A DNA stretch of 48,608 nucleotides from CAKVLS01 sp045638465 (GTDB lineage: Bacteria; Bacillota; Clostridia; Christensenellales; UBA1242). Of the stretch, positions 16,596 to 25,466 are shown piece by piece. How positions within the stretch are numbered: position 1 is the stretch's first letter; every line of letters begins with the position of its first letter. Made by a program: the position numbers and the translations under genes. The stretch spans positions 1 to 48,608 of the forward strand of contig JAZUBK010000017.1 of the NCBI GenBank assembly GCA_045638465.1, given 5' to 3'. The notes under the pieces are model-generated. The model saw only the letters and a list, made by a program, of their open reading frames with translations. It was not told the origin of the DNA and ran no database searches.

Positions 16596-17918
16596 TTAGA
16601 ACAAACCTTTGAACATACCACCTTTACGTTTACCGTTTAGCTGTTTCATAAGTTCTTTGCTTTGTTCAAATTGTTTTAGCAATCTATTAACATCTTGTAT
16701 TTGAGTACCGCTACCTTGAGCAATTCTTCTCTTTTGAGAAGCTTTGATAAGGTCTGGGTTTCTTCTTTCCTTTTTGGTCATACTTTGTACGATTGCTTTG
16801 TTTTTGATAAGTTCTTTTTCGTCTACTTTCATACCTTTTAGCTTACTTGCTGCCCCTGGTATCATAGCAATAAGGTCATTGATATCTCCCATTTTGCTCA
16901 TATTTTCCATTTGCACCAAATAGTCTTCAAAGTTGAAACTATTTTCTTTAAACTTCTTTTCAAGTTCTTTTGCTTGTTTTTCATCTACTGCAGTTTGGGC
17001 TTTTTCGATCAATGTTAATACGTCGCCCATACCAAGTATTCTTGATGCCATACGATCTGGATAGAAAGGCTCTAAATCGCCAATCTTTTCACCAACACCA
17101 CAGAATTTAATAGGTTTGCCTGTAACTTCTCTAATAGAAAGTGCCGCACCACCTCTAGTGTCACCATCAAGTTTTGTAAGTATAACACCAGTAATATCAA
17201 GGTCACTATTGAATTTTTCGGCTACACCTACACTTTCTTGACCAAGCATAGAGTCAACTGTTAACAAAATCTCAGTAGGATTTACAGCTTTTTTGATTTC
17301 TTTTAATTCGTCCATCAACTCTTCGTTAATAGAAAGACGACCTGCAGTATCGATAATAACTGTGTCATACATCATTTTGTTTGCATATTCTATGGCTTGT
17401 TTTGCAGTTTTTACAGGACTTTGAGTTCCCTTTTCAAAAACTTCTACATTTGCAGTCTTTCCTACAACTTGAAGTTGTGAAATTGCCGCCGGTCTATATA
17501 TATCTCCTGCTACAAGCAATGGCTTTTTGCCTTGAGATTTTAGGTGCATAGCAAGTTTGCCACACATAGTAGTTTTACCTGCACCTTGAAGGCCACACAT
17601 CATAATAACTGTAGGAAGATTAGAACTTACTAGTAGTTTTGAATTGCTACTACCCATAAGTGCTGTTAATTCTTCGTTAACAATCTTGATTACTTGTTGC
17701 CCTGGAGTCAAGCTTTCTAGAATATTTTGACCAATAGCTTTTTCGCTAACACTAGCTACAAACTTTTTTGCTACCATAAAGTTTACGTCTGCTTCAAGCA
17801 AAGCAACACGAACTTCTCTCATAGCCTCTTTGATTTCTAGCTCAGTTAGACGACCTCTTTTGGTAAGTTTACTAAAGATATGGTTAAGTCTAGTAGATAG
17901 CCCTTCAAAAAGTCCCAT
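16596..17918 (-). CDS. ffh: Signal recognition particle GTPase Ffh
   Basis: SRP54 homologue that binds signal peptides and the 4.5S RNA and docks with FtsY; 440 aa. The start is the ATG at 17918, which shares its A with the ylxM stop (TGATG) and has GGAGG seven bases upstream inside ylxM. N domain, then G1 GLQGAGKTT, GDIYRPAA, DTAGRLSINEEL and TKLDGDTRGGAA; the C-terminal methionine-rich M domain carries the RNA-binding stretch KKERRNPDLIKASQKRRIAQGSG-like sequence. No SRP RNA gene is visible in this window. Confidence 0.97.
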   Translation of the reverse strand: MGLFEGLSTRLNHIFSKLTKRGRLTELEIKEAMREVRVALLEADVNFMVAKKFVASVSEKAIGQNILESLTPGQQVIKIVNEELTALMGSSNSKLLVSSNLPTVIMMCGLQGAGKTTMCGKLAMHLKSQGKKPLLVAGDIYRPAAISQLQVVGKTANVEVFEKGTQSPVKTAKQAIEYANKMMYDTVIIDTAGRLSINEELMDELKEIKKAVNPTEILLTVDSMLGQESVGVAEKFNSDLDITGVILTKLDGDTRGGAALSIREVTGKPIKFCGVGEKIGDLEPFYPDRMASRILGMGDVLTLIEKAQTAVDEKQAKELEKKFKENSFNFEDYLVQMENMSKMGDINDLIAMIPGAASKLKGMKVDEKELIKNKAIVQSMTKKERRNPDLIKASQKRRIAQGSGTQIQDVNRLLKQFEQSKELMKQLNGKRKGGMFKGLF

Positions 17919-18247
17919 CAAAAATCCTCCAAAATACTATTTAAGTTAGCTTTGGCCTTTTGGGTATCACTATTTTCTATGCAGTCAATAGTGCTATTTA
18001 CTTTTTCTTTTATTGCATTAAATCTTTTCAAAAGTCCTAGTTTATCTTCATAATTTTCTAGCACCTTCAAAGTTCTTTTTATAAGGTCATTAGCAGCTTG
18101 TCTAGTAACCCCATAACTTTCTGCAATCTCAGTCAAAGATAAATTGTTATCCAAAAAGTCAGTTAGCATATTTTTTTGTTTGTCGGTAAGCAAATTGCCA
18201 TAAAACTCAAACAACATACTACTATTAAATTGCTGAGTAATATTCAT
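17918..18247 (-). CDS. ylxM: YlxM-type helix-turn-helix protein, SRP operon
   Basis: Small protein always found before ffh in Firmicutes; in some species it binds SRP components and stimulates or regulates targeting. The start at 18247 (MNITQQFNSSMLFEFYGNLL) follows AAGGAG; the longer frame upstream would run through the promoter. 109 aa with a sigma-70 region-4-like HTH (LSLTEIAESYGVTRQAANDLIKR). It is translationally coupled to ffh. A 22-base palindrome lies between its promoter and its start codon, so autoregulation is possible but not shown. Confidence 0.9.
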   Translation of the reverse strand: MNITQQFNSSMLFEFYGNLLTDKQKNMLTDFLDNNLSLTEIAESYGVTRQAANDLIKRTLKVLENYEDKLGLLKRFNAIKEKVNSTIDCIENSDTQKAKANLNSILEDF

Positions 18248-18258
18248 AACTTGCTCCT

Positions 18259-18280
18259 TGTAAAGTAAACTTACTTTACA
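18259..18280. promoter_or_regulatory. Palindromic operator candidate at ylxM-ffh
   Basis: TGTAAAGTAA, two bases, TTACTTTACA: perfect 10-base arms directly after the -10 box, covering the likely start of transcription and reaching the ribosome binding site. It lacks a T-run, so it is not a terminator. A repressor site or a translation-blocking hairpin would both fit. Confidence 0.7.
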
Positions 18281-18281
18281 T

Positions 18282-18310
18282 AGTATATACCTATATATAT
18301 TGTTTGTCAA
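18282..18310 (-). promoter_or_regulatory. Promoter of ylxM-ffh-rpsP-khpA
   Basis: Minus-strand TTGACA (18310-18305), 17-base spacer, TATACT (18287-18282), 35 bases before the ylxM ATG. This is one of the strongest promoters in the window. Confidence 0.9.
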
Positions 18311-18338
18311 GCATAAATTTTAACTTTTCATCTAAAAA

Positions 18339-19238
18339 TTAATCTAAAATAGCGGAAACAAATTCTTCGCTATTAAACTCATCTAAATCGTCAAGTCCTT
18401 CACCAACACCAATAAAGCAAACTGGAACATTAAGCTCTTGAACAATAGAAAATACTACTCCACCTTTGCTTGTTCCATCAAGTTTGGTAAGAACTATGCC
18501 ATCTATACCAACAGCATCTTTGAAAGCGTTAACTTGAGATATTGAGTTTTGGCCGATTGTAGCGTCTAGTACAATAAGGTTGCAAACATTTGCTTCTTCC
18601 CATTCTCTACCGATTACTCTACCAATTTTTTTAAGCTCTTCCATAAGATTTACTTTGGTATGAAGTCTACCAGCAGTGTCTACAATCAAAACGTCTGTCT
18701 TTTTAGCTTTAGCTGAGGCAATACCATCGTATACTACAGCTGCAGCATCAGCTCCTTCTGTATGTTTTACAATTTTTACATCGCTACGTTTTGCCCACTC
18801 ATTTAGTTGCTCACTAGCAGCCGCTCTAAAAGTATCTCCTGCAACCAAAGTTACAGACTTGCCTTTCTTTTTAAAATAATTAGAAAGTTTACCGATAGTA
18901 GTTGTTTTTCCTACGCCATTTACACCTACAACCAAGATTACTTGTGGATATTCCCACTCATATTTTGGGGCATTGTCCAAAATATCAATAAGTACAGTCT
19001 TTAGAGCGTTTTTCGCCTCTTCTGCCTTATAAATCTTTTGTTTTTTAATCTCTTGTTTTAGGTTTTCGATGATGGTTGCAGATGTTTCTGCACCAATATC
19101 TGAGCTAATTAGTATAAATTCAAGTTCATCATAAAAATCGTCATTAATTTCGCCAAGCCCGAACAAACTGTTTAGCTTGTTAACAAAATTGTCTTTAGTC
19201 TTTTTAAGTCCATTTAATAATTTAGTAAAAAATCCCAT
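18339..19238 (-). CDS. ftsY: Signal recognition particle receptor FtsY
   Basis: SRP receptor GTPase that works with Ffh at the membrane. 299 aa: the short NG form with no acidic N-terminal A domain, usual in Gram-positives. An N-terminal helical N domain is followed by G1 GVNGVGKTTTIGKL, GDTFRAAASEQL, DTAGRLHTKVNLMEEL, TKLDGTSKGG and the closing GVGEGLDDL. It lies downstream of smc but a terminator sits between them. No clear hairpin follows it before the ylxM promoter. Confidence 0.97.
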   Translation of the reverse strand: MGFFTKLLNGLKKTKDNFVNKLNSLFGLGEINDDFYDELEFILISSDIGAETSATIIENLKQEIKKQKIYKAEEAKNALKTVLIDILDNAPKYEWEYPQVILVVGVNGVGKTTTIGKLSNYFKKKGKSVTLVAGDTFRAAASEQLNEWAKRSDVKIVKHTEGADAAAVVYDGIASAKAKKTDVLIVDTAGRLHTKVNLMEELKKIGRVIGREWEEANVCNLIVLDATIGQNSISQVNAFKDAVGIDGIVLTKLDGTSKGGVVFSIVQELNVPVCFIGVGEGLDDLDEFNSEEFVSAILD

Positions 19239-19260
19239 AATCCACCTTTATAACATATTT

Positions 19261-19266
19261 ATTATA
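19261..19266 (-). promoter_or_regulatory. Possible -10 of an ftsY promoter
   Basis: Minus-strand TATAAT at 19266-19261, about 22 bases before the ftsY ATG and just after the smc terminator. Only a poor -35 (TTTTGT) overlaps the terminator T-run. Confidence 0.4.
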
Positions 19267-19276
19267 ATACAAAATA

Positions 19277-19314
19277 TAAAAAAACAAAACAATATTTAGT
19301 AAAATACTGTTTTG
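19277..19314 (-). terminator. Terminator after smc
   Basis: CAAAACAATATTT (19285-19297) pairs with AAATACTGTTTTG (19302-19314), with one G-U pair in the RNA, then a run of T on the minus strand. It sits between smc and ftsY, which are usually co-transcribed. Confidence 0.85.
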
Positions 19315-19325
19315 CTCTTTTAATT

Positions 19326-22300
19326 TTATTTTGCGTTTTTAACTGCTTCACTAAGGTTAACAGAAACTTGTTTAGAAACACCTTTTTCTTCCATAGTGAT
19401 ACCATATAGTCTATCAGCAAGTTCCATAGTTGGTTTTCTGTGGGTTATAACTATAAATTGAGTTTCTTGAGAGAATCTCTTTAGGTATCTTGCAAATCTA
19501 TCTACGTTAGCATCGTCTAGCGCTGCCTCTATTTCGTCAAGAAGACAGAAAGGCATTGGACGAAGTTTAAGTATAGCAAATAGAATAGCAATAGCAGTAA
19601 GTGCTTTTTCACCACCAGATAGAAGGGTGATACTTTGTAGTTTTTTGCCAGGTGGCTCAGCTACAATTTCTACACCAGCAGCTAGTGGGTCTTCACTTTC
19701 GGTAAGTTCAAGTCTTGCATTACCGCCACCAAATAGCTCTTTGAATATCTTGCTGAAGTTTTCTTGAATCTTATTAAATTCAGTTTCAAATCTAGTAATC
19801 ATTTCTGTAGACAACTCTTTGATTACTTGGACAAGGTCTTCTTTAGCCTTCATCAAATCATCAACTTGAGTTCTATAATGTTCGTATCTTTCACAAACAA
19901 GTTTGCTCTCTTCGATAGCGTTAACGTTAACATGACCAAGTTTAGAAATTTCTTTTTTAAGAAGTGCTGTTTGAGTAAGGCCTTCTTTGATATCATAATC
20001 TTCTTGTTTAAATGGTAAACAAGTCTCATATGTAAGTTCATAATCTTCAAAAATCTTCTCTTGCATAGCTTCGATATCAGTATCAACTTTTGTAAGTGAA
20101 GCTTCTTCTTGATATCTCTTGTCAAGAGCTCTGTTTTGCTCACCAGTAAGCACAGATCTTTCGTCATCGTACTTTTTGATTTGTTGTTGAAGATTTGCTT
20201 TGTGTCCGTCTAATGATGCTAGTTTTGTTTTTACTTCATCTAGTTCTTTTACTGATTTTTCAGTAGAAGCTTTGTCTTTACTCTCATCAACAGATAGAGT
20301 TGCTCCAGAAATAGCACCATCTAGTTGACCGATAACATCTTCTAGGTCAACAATGTTTCTATCTGTTACAGTAATAGAATTTGTAAGTCTTTCGATTTCG
20401 CCATCAAGAGCCATAATTTCACTTTCGATACTAGCAATATTTACTTTAATTGCAGTCATATCTTCGTGGTATTTATCTTTTTGAGCTTTTAGGTCGTTAT
20501 AAATCCTTTGTCTCATTTCAATATTTTCTTCAGCATCAGATTTAGTAACTTCCATTTCGTCTTTGCCATCTACTTGAGCTATAGCCTTTGAGATAAGTTC
20601 AATTCTCTCAAAAACTGCAAGTCTTTCTTGAGCAAGGGCCATTCTTTCTTTATCGTGCTCTTCAATAAAGATATTAAATTGTTCAAGAAGTTGACTCTTT
20701 TGAGCGTTGTTTACTTGAGTTGACACTGCTTGAGCGTTTGCTTTTTCAAGCTCTAGTGAAAGCGCTGCAAGTTTTTTATCATAAACTTCTTTATCAGCTT
20801 TTCTACTATCAAGAGATTTTCTTAGTTTTTCTAGCTGTTTAGAAAGTTCTTCTATTTCTGCATCACGCATCAAAATATTAGATGTTATAGCTTTTTTGCT
20901 ACCACCAGACATAGAACCTTGTGGGTTGATTACATCGCCATCTAGCGTTACGATTTTGAAAGCAAAGTTACTTGCCTTTGCCAAAGAAGCTGCATCATCG
21001 ATAGTATCTACGACTACAGTTCTACCAAGTAGTGACTCAAAAATATTTTTCAATTTTTTGTCATATTTTACAATGTCACTAGCTACGCCGTGGCAGTGAT
21101 TTCTATTTAAGAATTTTTCTTCTCTTCCGTCCAAAACTTTTGGCTTCATAGAAGAAATAGGAAGAAATGTTGCTCTACCTAAATTGTTTTGTTTTAGGTA
21201 ATTAATAAGAGCCTTACCATCATCTTCATCACTAGTAATGATGTTTTGAACGGCATTACCAAGTGCTACTTCGATAGCGGTTTCAAAACCTTGAGGAATA
21301 GTCATTGATGCTGCAACAACACCAACAATCTTGCTCTTTAGTTCTTTGTTGTGTTCGCTATCTTGCATAAGTCTTTTTACAGAATAGTTAAAGCCATCAT
21401 AATCTCTTTGCATATCTTCCAAAACTTTCTTTCTGTTTTCCATAATTTGAATGTTAGAAGATGAGTTTATGATATATTCGTTATTTTCATCATTTTGAGT
21501 TTTTAATTCTTGTAAAGAATTAGATATTGTTTCAACTGTTTGCTTAGCTTTGATATATGCATCATAAGCGTCAGTTGCTTCTTGAGAAATAACTAATTGT
21601 TCTTTTTGTCTTTCTGCAATCTTTGATACCAAACTTTCAATCTTTTTGTCCAACTCTTCTAGGTTTGCAGTATACGCTACTTTTTCAGCCTTCAAAGCAG
21701 ACAAATTTGATTTGATATCAGTAAGTTTAGACAAAGCATCAATCATTTGTTTTTGTTTTAGGTTAGCTTCTTGTTCGCTTTGGGTTAATTCATCTACGAT
21801 AGCCAAGTATTTATCAGAAATATCGCTAGAATGTTTTTTCAAAGTTTCAAGATAGGTTTGTTGATTTACTTTTTTGTCTTGATTTGATTTTAGTTGAGCA
21901 ATCATCATATCTTTGCTTGTTTTTTGTCTTTCAAGTTCAGCTTTCTTTTGCTCATACTCTTCTTTCAAAAATTTAATTCTTTCTCTTACAACATTTGCCT
22001 CACCAGCACGTTTTTCAAGGAAAACTGTAAGGTGCAATATACGGTCATGAAGTTCGTTCATAGTTTTGTCTATTTTGCTAACTTCGTCCATACTTTCGTT
22101 GTATTTGTTTGTGGCTAAGTTAATGCCTTTTTGCTTCAATTCTATTTCTTCGTTTAAAGCATCAATTCTCTCTTGAATCTTTGCCTTAGTTGACGCTGCA
22201 GATTCGTATTGATAAATGTAGTTGTTTACTTCATACTTTTTAAGTTCATCTCTAAACTCTAAGAATTTTTTTGCAGCTTCGGCTTGTCTTTGAAGTGGTC

Positions 22301-22907
22301 CTACTTGTCTTTCTAGCTCGTCTAAGATAATTTGAACACTGTTTAGGTTTTCTTGTGTTCTCTCTAGTTTTCTTTCGTTTTCTACTTTTCTTGCTTTAAA
22401 CTTAGCAATTCCTGCAGCCTCTTCAAAGATTGCTCTACGGTTTTCAGGCTTAGAGCTGATAATTTCTTCTACCTTACCTTGACCGATAATAGAATAACCT
22501 TCTCTACCAACACCAGAATCATGCAAAGCATTAGTTATATCTTTTAGACGGCATGGTGTTCTATTGATAAGGTATTCACTTTCGCCAGAACGATATAGTT
22601 TACGAGTGATAACAATTTCATCAAAGTCAAGATTGAAGTTTCTGTTTGTGTTATCAAAAACTAGTGATACCTCACAATAACTCAAGCTTTTTCTTTTTTC
22701 TGTACCATTAAAGATAACGTCTTGCATAGAACTACCACGAAGGTTTTTAGAGCTTTGTTCACCCAAAACCCATCTAATAGAGTCTGCAACATTACTTTTT
22801 CCACAGCCGTTAGGTCCTACAATTGCAGTAATACCAGAGTCAAATTTAATAACTGTCTTATCTGCAAATGATTTGAAACCTGCAAGTTCGATTTGTTTGA
22901 AATTCAT
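19326..22907 (-). CDS. smc: Chromosome segregation ATPase SMC
   Basis: Large ATPase that loops and compacts the chromosome with ScpA/ScpB; 1193 aa, normal. Walker A GPNGCGKS is at 31-38. Two long coiled coils flank a hinge (about 500-680, containing IVGVVAASMTIPQGFETAIEVALG and a SGG-rich end). The C-terminal head has the signature LLSGGEKALTAIAI and Walker B FCLLDEIEAALDDANV, with the histidine switch VITHRKPTM. It follows rnc by three bases. Confidence 0.98.
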   Translation of the reverse strand: MNFKQIELAGFKSFADKTVIKFDSGITAIVGPNGCGKSNVADSIRWVLGEQSSKNLRGSSMQDVIFNGTEKRKSLSYCEVSLVFDNTNRNFNLDFDEIVITRKLYRSGESEYLINRTPCRLKDITNALHDSGVGREGYSIIGQGKVEEIISSKPENRRAIFEEAAGIAKFKARKVENERKLERTQENLNSVQIILDELERQVGPLQRQAEAAKKFLEFRDELKKYEVNNYIYQYESAASTKAKIQERIDALNEEIELKQKGINLATNKYNESMDEVSKIDKTMNELHDRILHLTVFLEKRAGEANVVRERIKFLKEEYEQKKAELERQKTSKDMMIAQLKSNQDKKVNQQTYLETLKKHSSDISDKYLAIVDELTQSEQEANLKQKQMIDALSKLTDIKSNLSALKAEKVAYTANLEELDKKIESLVSKIAERQKEQLVISQEATDAYDAYIKAKQTVETISNSLQELKTQNDENNEYIINSSSNIQIMENRKKVLEDMQRDYDGFNYSVKRLMQDSEHNKELKSKIVGVVAASMTIPQGFETAIEVALGNAVQNIITSDEDDGKALINYLKQNNLGRATFLPISSMKPKVLDGREEKFLNRNHCHGVASDIVKYDKKLKNIFESLLGRTVVVDTIDDAASLAKASNFAFKIVTLDGDVINPQGSMSGGSKKAITSNILMRDAEIEELSKQLEKLRKSLDSRKADKEVYDKKLAALSLELEKANAQAVSTQVNNAQKSQLLEQFNIFIEEHDKERMALAQERLAVFERIELISKAIAQVDGKDEMEVTKSDAEENIEMRQRIYNDLKAQKDKYHEDMTAIKVNIASIESEIMALDGEIERLTNSITVTDRNIVDLEDVIGQLDGAISGATLSVDESKDKASTEKSVKELDEVKTKLASLDGHKANLQQQIKKYDDERSVLTGEQNRALDKRYQEEASLTKVDTDIEAMQEKIFEDYELTYETCLPFKQEDYDIKEGLTQTALLKKEISKLGHVNVNAIEESKLVCERYEHYRTQVDDLMKAKEDLVQVIKELSTEMITRFETEFNKIQENFSKIFKELFGGGNARLELTESEDPLAAGVEIVAEPPGKKLQSITLLSGGEKALTAIAILFAILKLRPMPFCLLDEIEAALDDANVDRFARYLKRFSQETQFIVITHRKPTMELADRLYGITMEEKGVSKQVSVNLSEAVKNAK

Positions 22908-22910
22908 TAG

Positions 22911-23561
22911 TTAATTTCCTTTTAGTATATTTATTGCATTTTTTGCAGCTACTTTATCAGCCTCTTGCTTGGTCTTGCCAGAGCCAGTCGCCACAATTTT
23001 ATCATCTATTACAACAGCTCTTACAAAAAGTTCATCATCTTTTTCCAAATCAATATAATTTGGTCTTATATGCTCTTTTTGTACAAGCTCTTGCAAAGTT
23101 GTCTTATAATCTAAATTATTCTCAGCAAGAAAACTGATTTTTGCTTCAAAATCTATATTTTGACACACAAAGTTTCTTGCACTATCTAGGCCACCATCAA
23201 GATAAATAGCACCCAAAACACTCTCAAAGACATCAGATTTTAGTTTGGTTGATAGTTCTTGTTTTTTCAAACTTCCACCTATTTTTAGGTGCTCCATCAA
23301 ACCAAGCTTTTCTACTATTTCACTCAAAGAATATTTATCAACTATTTGTTTTTTCCACTCGGTTAGTTTGCCTTCGTCTTCTTTGTATAAATGATAGATT
23401 TTTTCTCTTACGATAAGTTCCAAAACACTATCACCCAAAAACTCAAGCCTTTCACCACTATCAATTTTGTGTTCGTTGCCATAAGTTGAGTGAGTCAAAG
23501 CCCTGTCCAAAAGGCTTTTGTCACAAAAATGATAACCTAGTAATTTTTCAATATTTTCCAT
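22911..23561 (-). CDS. rnc: Ribonuclease III
   Basis: Double-strand-specific RNase that processes rRNA and mRNAs. The signature GERLEFLGDSVLELIV carries the first catalytic Glu and Asp, and LKSDVFESVLGAIYLDGG the second pair. The C-terminal double-stranded RNA-binding domain begins at DYKTTLQELVQK and ends KTKQEADKVAAKNAINIL. 216 aa. It lies three bases from both plsX and smc; the acpP gene usually found between plsX and rnc is absent. Confidence 0.97.
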   Translation of the reverse strand: MENIEKLLGYHFCDKSLLDRALTHSTYGNEHKIDSGERLEFLGDSVLELIVREKIYHLYKEDEGKLTEWKKQIVDKYSLSEIVEKLGLMEHLKIGGSLKKQELSTKLKSDVFESVLGAIYLDGGLDSARNFVCQNIDFEAKISFLAENNLDYKTTLQELVQKEHIRPNYIDLEKDDELFVRAVVIDDKIVATGSGKTKQEADKVAAKNAINILKGN

Positions 23562-23564
23562 ATA

Positions 23565-24572
23565 TTAGCCTTCTACATTAATAGCAGGAATGTTTTGCTC
23601 GATAGTTTTGATAAACTCAGACTCATGCATCTTCATTACTTGCTCTACACATCTAAGTATAGCCAAACTATCACTAGAGCCATGAGATTTTATCACAAGT
23701 TTTCTAACCCCTAAGAAAGGTGAACCACCATAGTTTGAAGTGTTAAGTTTTGCTTTAATACCTTTAAAAGCGCCTCTCATAAATAGTGCACCAATTTTAG
23801 CAACAAAACTTGATTTTATTTCTTTCTTTACTTGGCTTAGAGCAAACATAACAGCACCTTCTGTAGATTTTAGAAGGATATTGCCATAAAAACCATCAGC
23901 CAAAACGATATCGTATTCGCCTGACATAAAGTCTCTTGCTTCCATATTTCCTACAAAGTTAATACCTGGCATTTCTTTCAAAAGGCCAAAGCACTCTTTA
24001 GTAAATTCATTACCTTTTTTATCCTCAGTACCAATGTTTAAAAGTGCAACTCTTGGGTTTTCTATTCCAACAACAGATTTCATATAGGTAGTTGCAAGTA
24101 ACGCAAAATGGCAAAGGTTAATTGGTTTGCAATCAACGTTAGCACCTGCATCTACAAGCATAACTTGACCACCATTTTTTGTTGGCAAAATAGGAGAAAG
24201 ACAAGGTCTTGATATGCCCCTTATTCTACCTACCTTCAAAAACGAACCAGTCAAAATCGCACCTGTTGATCCTGCAGAAATAAGACCTGCAACATCAGGG
24301 CTTTTTAAAATATCAAAAGCTCTTACCAAAGAAGAATCAGTTTTGTGTTTGATAGCGTCTGTTGGCGTGTCGTCATTTGTGATAACATCTTCTGCATTTA
24401 CAATAGAGATTTTATCGCCAGTATAGTTTAGCTCTTGCAAAACTTTTTTTATCTCTACTTCTTTGCCTGTCAAGATAATCTCAACATCATATTGACTAAC
24501 CGCTCTTACAGCGCCTTTTACTATTTCAAATGGGGCTTTGTCGCCACCAAAAGCATCAATTACTATTTTCAT
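23565..24572 (-). CDS. plsX: Phosphate acyltransferase PlsX
   Basis: Makes acyl-phosphate from acyl-ACP for the first acylation of glycerol-3-phosphate; peripheral membrane. MKIVIDAFGGDKAPFEIVKGAVRA, GLISAGSTGAIL, LVDAGANVDCKP, VALLNIGTEDKKGNE and NYGGSPFLGV are hallmark segments. 335 aa, normal. It is separated from rpmF by a strong terminator and appears to head the plsX-rnc-smc transcript. It is linked to phospholipid synthesis, but no fatty-acid gene follows it here. Confidence 0.97.
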   Translation of the reverse strand: MKIVIDAFGGDKAPFEIVKGAVRAVSQYDVEIILTGKEVEIKKVLQELNYTGDKISIVNAEDVITNDDTPTDAIKHKTDSSLVRAFDILKSPDVAGLISAGSTGAILTGSFLKVGRIRGISRPCLSPILPTKNGGQVMLVDAGANVDCKPINLCHFALLATTYMKSVVGIENPRVALLNIGTEDKKGNEFTKECFGLLKEMPGINFVGNMEARDFMSGEYDIVLADGFYGNILLKSTEGAVMFALSQVKKEIKSSFVAKIGALFMRGAFKGIKAKLNTSNYGGSPFLGVRKLVIKSHGSSDSLAILRCVEQVMKMHESEFIKTIEQNIPAINVEG

Positions 24573-24595
24573 AAAATCCTCACATTACAAAGTAT

Positions 24596-24601
24596 ATTAT
24601 A
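24596..24601 (-). promoter_or_regulatory. Likely -10 of the plsX promoter
   Basis: Minus-strand TATAAT (24601-24596) about 25 bases before the plsX ATG. An upstream TTTGCT/TTGTTT is the only -35 candidate, at 18-21 bases, so the assignment is tentative. Confidence 0.45.
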
Positions 24602-24655
24602 CATAAATATATTATATTTAGCAAACAATTTTTTAGCATTTGAAAAGGTGTAGGC

Positions 24656-24685
24656 AATAAAAAAGCAGACAAAAAACTGTCTGCT
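24656..24685 (-). terminator. Terminator after rpmF
   Basis: AGCAGACA (24664-24671) pairs with TGTCTGCT (24678-24685), followed on the minus strand by a T-run. It ends the yceD-rpmF transcript and insulates plsX. Confidence 0.93.
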
Positions 24686-24709
24686 AAAAAACTAATTAAA
24701 TTGTTTTAA

Positions 24710-24904
24710 TTATTTGCTTTCTTTTTCTTCTTTTTGAGCTACTCTTTCTTTTCCGTCATAGTAACCACAAGCTTTACAAACTACGTGAGGTTGTTTAAGC
24801 TCTTTGCAATGTGGACACTCAACAAGAGTAGGAACACCAGCCTTCCAGTTAGCTTTACGGCTATTTTTTCTTGCTTTTGATACTTTAACCTTTGGAACTG
24901 CCAT
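24710..24904 (-). CDS. rpmF: 50S ribosomal protein L32, zinc-binding form
   Basis: 64 aa. It starts AVPKVKVSKARKNSRKANWKA and has two CxxC pairs (Cys30, Cys33, Cys43, Cys46), so this is the zinc-binding version. The stop is followed by a short glutamate/lysine tail (KEEKESK). It is two bases downstream of yceD, the conserved pair, and is followed by a strong terminator. Confidence 0.97.
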   Translation of the reverse strand: MAVPKVKVSKARKNSRKANWKAGVPTLVECPHCKELKQPHVVCKACGYYDGKERVAQKEEKESK

Positions 24905-24906
24905 TT

Positions 24907-25419
24907 TTATCTATCCTCCTGCTTATATTTCAATTTATAAAATGGATTGTCTTGATTATCAAGCTCTTGTTTTATCTGTTGACAATTACAAGAGTGATAA
25001 TTCAGGTTCTTGCCACACCTATCACACAAACCTTTACAATCATCTTTGCAGACGATTCTTGAAGGTAGGTTTTCAAAAAAGTTGTCAACAACCATTGGTG
25101 TAACATCTACCGAAGTAGAACCTATTTCATAATAGTTACTATCATCACTATTGCTTTTTGCAAAAACTTCTTCTATAGGAAATGTAAAACTCTTTTCTAA
25201 ATCTTCTCCACACAAGTCGCAAAATGCTTTGATCGAAACCTCAGCATTAGCTGTAAGCTTTAATGCTTCAAACTCATAAACAAGAGTGCCTACAAGTCTG
25301 CAAGGAGATGTAAAAGTGTAACCTTTTTCCTCTATTAAATTATTATCCATAGGCACGTCAATAGCAAAATCTATTGCCTTGCCTTGTGAGTTTTTAGCAA
25401 TTTGAAAATCTAATAACAT
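24907..25419 (-). CDS. yceD: YceD/YlbN (DUF177) family protein
   Basis: Conserved partner of rpmF in most bacteria; linked to 23S rRNA or ribosome assembly in some species and plants, but its molecular role is not settled. 170 aa. The mid-protein CDLCGEDL and C-terminal CKDDCKGLCDRCGKNLNYHSCNC are the family's cysteine patterns. The start (MLLDFQIAKN) matches the family. A consensus promoter ends only 15 bases upstream of the ATG, so the mRNA would carry about nine leader bases and no ribosome binding site. Confidence 0.9.
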   Translation of the reverse strand: MLLDFQIAKNSQGKAIDFAIDVPMDNNLIEEKGYTFTSPCRLVGTLVYEFEALKLTANAEVSIKAFCDLCGEDLEKSFTFPIEEVFAKSNSDDSNYYEIGSTSVDVTPMVVDNFFENLPSRIVCKDDCKGLCDRCGKNLNYHSCNCQQIKQELDNQDNPFYKLKYKQEDR

Positions 25420-25434
25420 ATAAAACCACGACCT

Positions 25435-25463
25435 ATTATAATCAAACTAACGTAATTTGTCAA
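25435..25463 (-). promoter_or_regulatory. Consensus promoter of yceD-rpmF
   Basis: Minus-strand TTGACA (25463-25458), 17-base spacer, TATAAT (25440-25435): a perfect match to the sigma-A consensus in the 47-base gap after ackA. The start of transcription would be near 25428, nine bases before the yceD ATG. Confidence 0.93.
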
Positions 25464-25466
25464 CTA

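Noticed and set aside
20280..22200. Periodic repeats in the smc region.
   Set aside because: Explained by heptad periodicity of the SMC coiled coils, not DNA repeats.
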